Source: Phragmites australis
Taxonomy: Eukaryota > Streptophyta > Magnoliopsida > Poales > Poaceae
Direction of reading: 5' to 3'
Assembly (NCBI RefSeq): GCF_958298935.1
Contig: NC_084932.1
Location: 4,133,501-4,197,500, forward strand
Length of the DNA stretch: 64,000 bases
The position numbers and the translations under genes were made by a program. Shown piece after piece: positions 57,101-64,000 of the stretch (positions are counted from its first letter, which is position 1; every line of letters starts with the position of its first letter). Under the pieces are notes generated by a model, which was not told where the DNA came from, searched no databases, and worked only from the letters and a program-made list of their open reading frames with translations.

Positions 57101-58887
57101 TCAGCAGGGGTTATAGGAACCAAAGTAATTTTCTTTCCTTTATGCATAAAAGTATATGTATTACTTCTACCATGGTGTATAGCATCATTATCAAATTCCC
57201 AAGGTCGACCCAATAAAAGTGAGCAAGCTTCCATAGGTACCACATCACAGTCAACATAATCAGCATAGGAACCAATGGAAAAAGAAACTCTGCAAGTTTG
57301 TGTTACCTTAGCTTTTCCAGCATCATTAAACCACTGAAGGTTATATGGATGGGGGTGTTGGCGTGTGGTCAAGCCAAGCTTCTTGACCAAATCTGAACTC
57401 ACCAAATTATTACAACTACCTCCATCGATGAAGACACGTGCTCTCCGATTTTGGATGACGAAGAAAATCTGGAACAAGTTATGGCGTTGCAGCTTCTCTG
57501 GTTGTTGTACCTTTGTGCTGAGCGCCCGCTGCACAATGATGCTCCTATAGGTCGCTGTGTCATCACTGCCCAAGATTTCGTTGCTCTCCTCAACAACTGG
57601 TTCTTCTTCTTCTTCTTCCTCAATGTCAGAGGCGCTGATGTACCCATCTTCCGTTGCAATGTATGCCCGCTGACTTGGGCAATCCTTCTGCACATGACCG
57701 AATCCATGGCAGCGATGGCACTGAATGCCAGAGGTGCGTCCCGTTGATGCAACAGAGGAAGCACTCTTGGAAGGTCCCTGCAAAACAGAATTTTTACCTG
57801 AGCCTGAAGGTCGTGTAGTGACTGGATTTGGTGCCGTAGCTGCTTGTTGCTTGCTCGCTGGTGAGAGAGCCCTGTAAGTGGATGGTTTGGACAGCCCAAA
57901 GGATGGTCCTGTGCGCGGCATGTATGTGGTGCTGGCCTTGTACTTGCCCTGCTGCTCACGCCCCTGCAACTCCTTCTCTGCAAGCATAGCAAACTGAAAC
58001 AACTGGTTGACATTGTTAAATTCTTTATAATCAATAATATCCTGGATTTCACGTCTCAAACCCGAATAAAATCGACAAATAGAATCTTCGTTTCCCTCTA
58101 CTATGCCACAACGCATCAAGCCCTTTTGAAGCTCACCATAATAATCCTGCACAGATTTATCTCCCTGTTCTAAGCGCATCAATTTCTTACGCAAGTCTCT
58201 ATGATAAGATGGGGGAACAAATCTATCACGCATAGCAACCTTAAGCTCTTCCCATGTACGAGGTGTGGCACCATCTGCAGCTAAACCAGTCCACCAAATA
58301 ATAGCAAAATCTTTAAACTCACTAGTGGCTTGTCTAACTCTATGTTGTTCAGGTACTTGGTGGGCACTAAATTTTTGCTCTACTGTCATCTCCCAATCAA
58401 GATATCCCTCAGCATCATAATGTCCCGAAAAAGAAGGTATAGTAAATTTAACCTTAGCATAAGGATCTTTAGGAGCTCGATTATACATACCTCGATGGTG
58501 GTGGTGATGTGGAACGCCACCCATACCTGTGGTGTTAGTGCGAAGACGACGCCGTAATCTGTTTTGCAATGTCACCGCTGGATCAACATTAACATCGTCA
58601 TCATACAACTCATCACCGGTGTTGCTTCCATTCACATCTTCGTTGTGCACAGGACGGTTTTCCAAAGCATTTACCCTGTCGGTGAGCTCGGATAACCGTT
58701 TGTCCACCCGCTCAACCGCGTTTGCGAGTTTCATCTCAATTATCGCTTCAGTGACAGCCTTGATGACTGTCTCCTTCATCTCCTTCTGAGCATTGTCTAC
58801 AACAGCTTGTAGCTGCTCTTGGCTGACACACTCCTTGAAGTCCTTTGGCGTTTTATCTCCTTCAACTGACATTGTGGAAACAAACAC
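53887..58887 (-). CDS. CRM-like gag-pol polyprotein, intact
   Basis: 1666 residues, no interruption. Start [12 protein letters not shown]; a second ATG six codons on is equally plausible. Gag (1-420): coiled coil around 40-95, a HHHHH run, [19 protein letters not shown] and [20 protein letters not shown] as in CRM gag, and zinc knuckle [15 protein letters not shown] (about 390-405). Protease [13 protein letters not shown] (about 480). Reverse transcriptase with [17 protein letters not shown] (about 870). RNase [20 protein letters not shown] (about 1020). Integrase with [18 protein letters not shown] and CTTCQKAK, then [20 protein letters not shown] and [12 protein letters not shown] (about 1330). 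The C-terminal tail [20 protein letters not shown] lies beyond residue 1563, inside the 3' LTR. CRM proteins lack a classic chromodomain and carry a CR motif there that targets centromeres; the tail here is consistent, but the exact clade was not tested. Confidence 0.9.
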   Translation of the reverse strand: MFVSTMSVEGDKTPKDFKECVSQEQLQAVVDNAQKEMKETVIKAVTEAIIEMKLANAVERVDKRLSELTDRVNALENRPVHNEDVNGSNTGDELYDDDVNVDPAVTLQNRLRRRLRTNTTGMGGVPHHHHHRGMYNRAPKDPYAKVKFTIPSFSGHYDAEGYLDWEMTVEQKFSAHQVPEQHRVRQATSEFKDFAIIWWTGLAADGATPRTWEELKVAMRDRFVPPSYHRDLRKKLMRLEQGDKSVQDYYGELQKGLMRCGIVEGNEDSICRFYSGLRREIQDIIDYKEFNNVNQLFQFAMLAEKELQGREQQGKYKASTTYMPRTGPSFGLSKPSTYRALSPASKQQAATAPNPVTTRPSGSGKNSVLQGPSKSASSVASTGRTSGIQCHRCHGFGHVQKDCPSQRAYIATEDGYISASDIEEEEEEEPVVEESNEILGSDDTATYRSIIVQRALSTKVQQPEKLQRHNLFQIFFVIQNRRARVFIDGGSCNNLVSSDLVKKLGLTTRQHPHPYNLQWFNDAGKAKVTQTCRVSFSIGSYADYVDCDVVPMEACSLLLGRPWEFDNDAIHHGRSNTYTFMHKGKKITLVPITPAEIVQADKERAAILRDTKSENQQVANSLYPPKKDKSAPSSKVEGIKLKGGVMLALKSDLAEISNNDICYTLVCKRVLYSLDDVISSIPPAATNLLQEYEDIFPAEIPPGLPPMRGIEHQIDLIPGATLPNRAAYRTNPEETKEIQRQVQELLDRGYVRESLSPCAVPVILVPKKDGTWRMCVDCRAINNITIRYRHPIPRLDDMLDELCGSVIFTKIDLRSGYHQIRMKLGDEWKTAFKTKFGLYEWLVMPFGLTNAPSTFMRLMNEVLRVFIGRFVVVYFDDILIYSKSLDEHMDHLRAVFNALRDARLFGNLEKCIFCTDRVSFLGYVITPQGIEVDEMKIEAIKSWPVPQNIKQVRSFLGLAGFYRRFVKDFSAIATPLHELTKKGVVFHWGKAQEESFDTLKDKLTHAPLLQLPNFGKTFELECDASGVGIGGVLMQEGKPVAYFSEKLHGPVLNYSTYDKELYALVRSLETWRHYLWPKEFVIHSDHESLKYLRSQNNLNRRHAKWVEFIESFPYVIKHKKGKDNIIADALSRRYALLSQLDYRIFGLDSIKEQYVLDPDFKDVLLNCKEGRTWNKFVINDGFVFRANRLCIPVGSVRLLLLQEAHGGGLMGYFGAKKTEDMLATHFFWPKMRRDVERFVARCTTCQKAKSRLNPHGLYMPLPVPSIPWADISMDFVLGLPRTKRGRDSIFVVVDHFSKMAHFIPCHKSDDAVYIANLFFKEIVRLHGMPSTIVSDRDAKFLSHFWRTLWNKLGTKLLFSTTCHPQTDGQTEVVNRTLGTMLRAILKKNLKMWEECLPHVEFAYNRATHSTTKVNPFQVVYGFTPRAPIDLLPLPTTERTHSDASARADFIRKLHETTKINIEKMNEKYRIAGSEGRKEVKLEPGDLVWLHLRKDRFPELRKSKLMPRAAGPYKIIEKINDNAYKLELPPEFGVSPSFNIADLKPYLGADDELESRTTPIQEGEDDEDITPSDTYNDPPLNFQGPITRARARQLNLEVSSFLSNSLYNFENRLLPNNYVLVRNHGEDKETHRGRLGGVEEQLGRPTTAGGPVQLESESASTSRTSEQ

Positions 58888-59999
58888 AACAACAAACAGT
58901 GAAGGTTATCCCTAATAATCGTACTACAAAGGTGGAGTGGTGCCTCTCAATCAAGATCAGCAAAGGTAGACACCTTACCAAGCTCTTACCAGGGTTCTTA
59001 CCAGCAAAGCAAAGGATACCTGGAAGGCGTGTGAGCGATTGCAGGGATGCAAACTAGTGCTGTCCAGAAGAATCTGTGGAGCTTGGAAGGCACACAAAGA
59101 GAACAAATATGTATATGTGGAACACAAATCAGAAACAGATAGTAATGCTGAATTATAGTCCCAAGTACTTGTTCTCGTTGCTGGCCTAAAGTGTTGCAAG
59201 TACCAAGTATGTGTGATAAACAAGGTGGAGAAACAAGTATGATGGATAGCAAGAGCAACAGAAACAAAGAACTAAACAGCACACGCTAACACAGCTCACT
59301 TTGCCCTTCTCTATGTGCTCCTCTAGATATTGTTCCTCTTTTGCCCCTCTCTTTTTTCTATTTTTTGGGCTGTCGTTGTTTTTTTGGGAAAATTCGACTT
59401 TTTCTTTTTATTTTTTTGATATTTTTTTTTCACTTAGGAGCACACAAGAGAAAATTTGAGCTTAAACAAGTGAAAGACGTGGCCTGTAGAATTTTCTGAA
59501 GCTCAGCCGAAAAATGAGAAAAAAATTTGGAAATTGAAAACTCAAACTTCGGAGGCGAATTTGGGAATTCTGATTTCGCCGAACCCGACGAAGCGGGGAC
59601 GAACGGATCCGAAACGCTGTTTCAATGCGAAAAACTCTGTGACTTTTCTGAAAACGGAGTTCGTACGCAAAAGTTATGCCCGATTTGAGAAACGACTCCG
59701 AAATAGAGGACAAAACGGGAAGAAAGTGGGGAAAAATGCGACGGAGGCTAGGGTTTGATGGAAACGGTGGGGGAAAACACACGAACTGGACTCTAACACG
59801 ACCTAACCAGCAACAAGACCTTGACCAGGACACAAACTCAACACGACGAAGTCTGAAACTGAAATATGCAAAAGCTAAAGGCGCGGAAGGGTTGTAGGAC
59901 AGGAAAAAAAAATGATATGGCAGTGGACTATGGAACGAAGGCGAAAACACTCGAAACTAAGGGTAGATATGAACCTGACCTGAAGCTCTGAATACCACT
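58888..59999 (-). other. CRM-like untranslated leader and primer-binding site
   Basis: 1.1 kb of non-coding leader between the 5' LTR and gag. The primer-binding site (minus strand AGTGGTATTCAGAGC) is at about 59985-59999. Short frames on either strand have no family match. Confidence 0.75.
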
Positions 60000-60918
60000 T
60001 AATATGAACAAGGGTTCCCGATCTTCCGAAAGGTTCTGGTAACTCTCGATTTGGTGGAAACGAGACACAAGTCGATCCGGCTTCCGAACAACACGATCCG
60101 AAACCCCGCAATCGCAGCACCACGTCTCCTCTGGTTATCAACCGGCGTTGCACGGTTGACCTCGCCAAGAAGGCTAAAATCCTTGCCTGCGAATCGAAGA
60201 ACACAAGCAAGAACAAGGAAGAATGCAACCAAATTGCAGATGAATGATTAATCTCACGAGTTGGGGTCTCACAAACCGACGAAACGGCGAAACTGTTCTT
60301 GACAGAATAATCTAAGCAAAACCCACCCTAACGAGAGCGGCGGCGGCTGATAATAAGGGTCTAGGGTCGTCACACCCCCTCGTCACGCCCCCCTAATGGG
60401 CTCAACGACGATACACGGCCCAACGGACAAAAAAAACCGTGACGCAGCACCGGGACAGATTCTGGATGCTGACTTGTTTCGACGTTTCCCGTTGACTCAG
60501 AAGGAATTTGGACCTCAAACCAACGCCATTGGTTTCCTTATGAAATTATCTTTCCAACCATATGTGAATCGTCGAAAACGGAGTCCGGATGCGTCCTGGG
60601 CGTCCGTTTTACTGCTCGCTGGTCCTGGAGGTCGAGGCTGATTCGGACTCGAGTTGGACTGGACCTCCTGCTGTTGTTGGACGTCCTAGCTGCTCCTCCA
60701 CGCCTCCAAGCCTTCCTCTATGTGTCTCCTTGTCCTCTCCATGATTCCTAACCAACACATAATCATTAGGTAGTAATCTATTCTCAAAATTATACAAAGA
60801 GTTGCTTAGGAACGAGCTCACCTCTAAATTTAATTGTCGTGCGCGAGCTCTTGTGATTGGACCTTGAAAGTTCAATGGAGGATCATTGTATGTATCCGAG
60901 GGAGTGATGTCCTCATCA
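60000..60918 (-). repeat. CRM-like 5' LTR
   Basis: 919 bp. It repeats the C-terminal coding part as an untranslated copy (60609-60875), so it contains an 88-residue open frame that is not a gene. Confidence 0.93.
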
Positions 60919-60923
60919 CTTCC

Positions 60924-61550
60924 TATTGGAGGGGATCACTTTGGGGAAGCTCCAATTTGGAGATTAGGCTCTAGGGTGGTGTATGGGCTTGAGGTGGATG
61001 AACCCGTATGGAATCTTCTTCGGTGAAGAGGACGAAGGGGATGAGCTCGGGGAAGTCTTCTCCATCGACATCGGGTCGTCGTGGCGGTCCTTTCCCTTCT
61101 CTCCCTCGGTTTGCGTGAATATAGTGAGTGAGAGTGCTAAGTGAGAGAGAGGGAGTGAGAGAGAGAGTTGGTTGATTCCTTAAGTGAAGCCTCTGCACTG
61201 TGGCGGTCAGACCACCAGAGGTCCCGGTCGACCGCGGAAAGCCCACGTGGCTGCCTCTGGCGGTCAGATTACGGATAATCCCGGTTTGACCGTGGGAATG
61301 GTCTTGTACTAGAAGTTATGTTCTTTCTCCTTTCTCCTTTCTTTTTCTTTTCTAAAGTCTTTAGGGGTTTTCCTAAATAGCTCTAGACCAGATCCACTCG
61401 CTAATATAAATATACATACATATACATGTATCTACATATGGTGGAAACATGCATAAATTTAAAACAGATTATTTTCAAAATGCGTAAAACACATGATGAC
61501 ATGGTGATTATGCATGCTTAATGACTGAATTATGGTTTTGGGACGTGACA
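60924..61550 (-). repeat. Outer part of the 2.95-kb solo LTR
   Basis: It runs from the CRM target duplication to the LTR terminus TGTCACGTCCC (minus strand). It contains GCGGTCAGACCACC and GCGGTCAGATTACG words and a GA-rich run. No gene is seen. Confidence 0.8.
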
Positions 61551-61555
61551 CACTG

Positions 61556-64000
61556 TGAGCGCAGTTTTGTGATCAGCCATCACCTTTTTAAGAGGTGGGT
61601 GAGAAGCAACAATCATCTTCCCATGACGACAAGGGGCACAAACAAAATCCTTTTCAAACTTGAGCTTGGGAATCCTTGGATAAGGTCAAGAGTGCTAAAA
61701 CGAGAGAGTAAATCAAAGCTCATGTGACCAAATCTCCTATGCCACTTTCAAAGCTCAGAGATCGAGCTGGCCATTAAGTAGTGAGAAGAACCAAAAGACT
61801 TGGAAAAAATCCATTTTGAAAACTCGACCAGCTGGAGACATACTACACACAAGATTGCCAAAAGAATCAATAACACGGGAAGCATATCTCTTAAAGCGCA
61901 CTTCAAAGCCATCCTCAAGAAGCTGCGAAACTGAAAGTAAATTGTACTTCAAGTTGTCGACCAAAGCGACCTCCTTGAGTACAAAGTTCCAGCCATGTGG
62001 CGCGAACAGCCAAAATCCATGAGCCATATGATCTCCAGGCCTCTGTCCTCATGCTAGACATGGGAACAATTATGAGCGAATGACTCAACACTAGGGTTAG
62101 TGAAATATGGAGAATACCAGTGTTGAGCCACTTGTCCAACAGCAGGATTAGTGCAATGATACTTATCCTTTCTCACAGGTAGGGAGCGAGCACCACGATG
62201 GGGAAAACGTGATCCGCCAAAGCCTTGAGACTCAAAACCACGGGCACATGAGCCATAGCCATATAGAGCATGACTAGATCCACGCTGGGAAAAAACACCA
62301 CCTGCAAACATGTGACCATTACTACCATGACGAGACCGAGTAGTTTGCTTATGGCTAACCTGGTGAAAAGGCTCATGTATACCATGGGCAGGGTAGTACA
62401 TGTTCCGGTTGTTCCACTCAAGCTCGCGTCTCTTGTCTCTCTTACGTCTGAAACAAAACTCAATTAGGTGACCCTCATAGTGGTAGTACTCACAGTGATA
62501 TCTAACTCCTCTCTTAGGTTTGGGGTTCATTCTAGGAAGCTCTCTTCACTGTTTAGGCTTGCCTTTCTTAGGAATTGGTGGAACGGTGTCGAGCTAGTTT
62601 CGGTACTCATTGGGATTGGGTATCCATATCTATTTGTTGGGAGGAATTTTGGGTGGCTCAAATGGGACAAACTCACACTTGTTTTGGGTGTTGTTGATAG
62701 TGGATTTCTCATAAGCACTCACTCCAGAGGAACTGTACTCCCCAATCTTCCCATACTCATAAGGCACCTTAGTGTAGTCACGCCCAACGCAGCCTTATCC
62801 TCTCTCTTGAACTGCTCCACAATCATATCCAATTGTGGTTCCCTGGTAGACATCCAACTCAACACAAACCTATGATGTTTGTTCTCATCCTCCAATCTAA
62901 ACATTTCAGCTTGACAAGTATGCAATTCATCCAACAAAGAAGCACATGTATCACAAGTAGGAATAATAACCTTAGAGCTAGTAGCATTAGCTAGTTTCTT
63001 TTCGAGATCCTTAAGCCTGGCACAGTTCTCAGAAAGCTCAGATTTTAAGATTGGGCAATTTTTACAAGCTCCTATCAAAACGGGCCTAGATTTGACCTCT
63101 TCTAGATTAAGCTTAGCTTTCTCAAGCTCATCTACTAAAGAAGCATGCCTAGTTTGTAGATCAGACATTTGAATCATGTAAACACCACAAGCATCACACT
63201 CTGTCTCATCTACAACTGTGGGAGGAGATTATAACAATTCAAGTTCCATGGTAGCATTCTCAAATTTCTTTTTGTATTCTCTAAGCTCGCACACAGCTAA
63301 CTTGAGATTGTGATCTTGAGCTACTAAAGCATCTTCTAGTTCATCCATTTTCACAGAGAGCTCATCAGTAGAAAGCTATACCTCCGAGTCAAGCTCGGCG
63401 TCACTGTTGTCATCAGCCATGAAAAAAAGCTCTCCCTTGGACTTGATGGTGTCGGTGACGAAGCACAAGCCATTGAGGTTGTTGGTGATCTTCTTCTTGT
63501 TGTTGTTCTCATCCTCACTTGAGCTTGAATAGTCATCATTGCTGGAGTCGATGTCAAAGTCGATGAGGGAGGCGAGGAAGGCGCGTTCCTTCACCTTGAA
63601 CTTCGGGAAATCCTTCTTCAAAGCCTCACGATCAAAGTGCTTCTTCTTCTTGTGCTTGGGCTTATCAGCATCGACCTTCTTCTTCTTCTTAGGGCAGTCG
63701 GCGATGAAGTGGTTCGAATCGTCACACTCGAAACAACCCTTGGTGTATTCTCTCCTTCGGTTCCTTCTGTTGTCGTAGAAGCGATTGAACTTCTTCGTGA
63801 TCAGCACTAGCTCCTCATCTCCAAGAGCGTCCACATGTTCTTCTATGATAGAAACTAGAGATGACAAAGCGAAGCCAAGCTATGAGATGTTAGCAAAATC
63901 GGAACCGTCACTTGACTTGCCTCCTCCTAAAACCAAGTCTATACTCTGGGGGTTTGAAGGATTCTCATATTTGGCTCTGGTCTCATTGTCAATCTCGGTA
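61556..64000 (-). pseudogene. SIRE-like copia gag and protease/pre-integrase remnant
   Basis: Minus-strand pieces in order: zinc knuckle CFECDDSNHFIADCPKKKKK with acidic and lysine-rich tracts (63867-63376); coiled coil LVDELEKAKLNLEEVKSRP with two CxxC-like CKNCPIL and CDTCASLL (63177-62719); second knuckle YHCEYYHYEGHLIEFCFRRK (62530-62054); DNLKYNLLSVSQLLEDGFEV with FKRYASRVIDSFGNLVC (62027-61755), the post-protease region; then FVCAPCRHGKMIVASHPPLK (about 61640-61580). The long gag with CYCGYEGH..EFC.RRKRD is typical of SIRE/Maximus elements. Several stops separate the pieces. The 5' part lies beyond the window and integrase core, reverse transcriptase and RNase H are missing on the left. 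Confidence 0.75.

Larger units (their letters stand above)
53278..60918 (-). mobile_element. Complete CRM-like chromovirus, target CTTCC duplicated
   Basis: 7641 bp with two 919-bp LTRs (53278-54196 and 60000-60918), flanked by CTTCC at 53273-53277 and 60919-60923. In minus orientation the LTR starts TGATGAGGACATC, the start I recall for grass centromeric retrotransposons. The primer-binding site TGGTATTCAGAGC follows the 5' LTR, close to the initiator tRNA consensus. The polypurine tract AAGAGGGGGAGGA precedes the 3' LTR. The polyprotein is unbroken. About 10 LTR differences in 919 bases by eye (about 1.1%) suggest insertion roughly 0.4 million years ago. No LTR ends in CA; the 3' end is ATATTA, also unusual. 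Confidence 0.92.
41536..61550 (-). mobile_element. Gypsy-type solo LTR (about 2.95 kb net), target CACTG duplicated, carrying two nested elements
   Basis: In minus orientation the LTR starts TGTCACGTCCCAAAACC (at 61550) and ends GTTCCCGACA (at 41536). CACTG flanks it at 41531-41535 and 61551-61555. Its own sequence is 41536-41930, 51353-53277 and 60924-61550; the rest is the Tekay and CRM insertions with their duplicated targets. Words such as GCGGTCAGACCG recur across the CRM insertion, at 52850-52990 and 61200-61310, confirming continuity. No internal domain remains, so it is a solo LTR. Confidence 0.88.

Noticed and set aside
60609..60875. 88-codon minus-strand ORF as a separate gene
   Set aside because: It is the LTR copy of the CRM polyprotein C-terminus; the real coding copy is in the 3' LTR.

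Overview
The window is nuclear DNA of a grass (Poaceae), probably from a repeat-rich and possibly pericentromeric interval. Two things support this: an Xa21-type (LRR-XII) receptor kinase gene with its usual single kinase-domain intron, and a typical grass mix of transposons (CACTA elements, CRM and Tekay chromoviruses, Tat-type gypsy, SIRE-like and other copia elements). The species cannot be read from the sequence; a panicoid grass is a guess. Only one host gene looks intact. No rRNA gene, tRNA gene or CRISPR array is present.

Layout. 1-5470 is a decayed minus-strand CACTA transposon holding TNP2-like and second-ORF remnants and a gypsy solo LTR (353-1695, duplicated target GCTTC). 5900-6600 is a broken pectinesterase gene. 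7338-8510 is a non-autonomous CACTA derivative. 9942-13775 is the intact receptor kinase gene (RLK1) with a probable promoter and 5' UTR intron. It is followed by a MITE, a Helitron 3' end and a LINE-like insertion. 16275-23300 is a heavily mutated Tat-type gypsy element split by a solo LTR (20345-21241, duplicated target CTATA). 23307-24392 holds microsatellites and an unusual family of motif repeats. 24430-27840 is a minus-strand gypsy remnant with a 111-bp tandem array. 29155-36922 is a decayed copia element (duplicated target TGGTT) with another LTR inside its 3' LTR. 38083-39864 is a 5'-truncated, frameshifted second receptor kinase (RLK2).

From 41276 to the end is a nest whose layers can be ordered by their target duplications. 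A SIRE-like copia remnant was hit by a gypsy-type LTR that is now solo (ends 41536 and 61550, duplicated target CACTG). That LTR was later invaded by a complete Tekay-type chromovirus (41931-51347, duplicated target CCTGT) and by a complete CRM-like chromovirus (53278-60918, duplicated target CTTCC). The CRM-like gag-pol is one uninterrupted frame of 1666 codons that ends inside its own 3' LTR, so this element may still be autonomous.

How the parts fit. RLK1 and RLK2 are remnants of a local receptor-kinase cluster. Copies of the same upstream and downstream flanking blocks recur at 8.5, 28.8, 36.9, 37.2 and 37.7 kb and at 14.3, 40.0, 40.3 and 41.1 kb. Retrotransposons spread the cluster apart and deletions removed most of it. 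Most stop codons I checked in the older elements fit C-to-T change at CG or CHG sites, as expected of long-methylated DNA.
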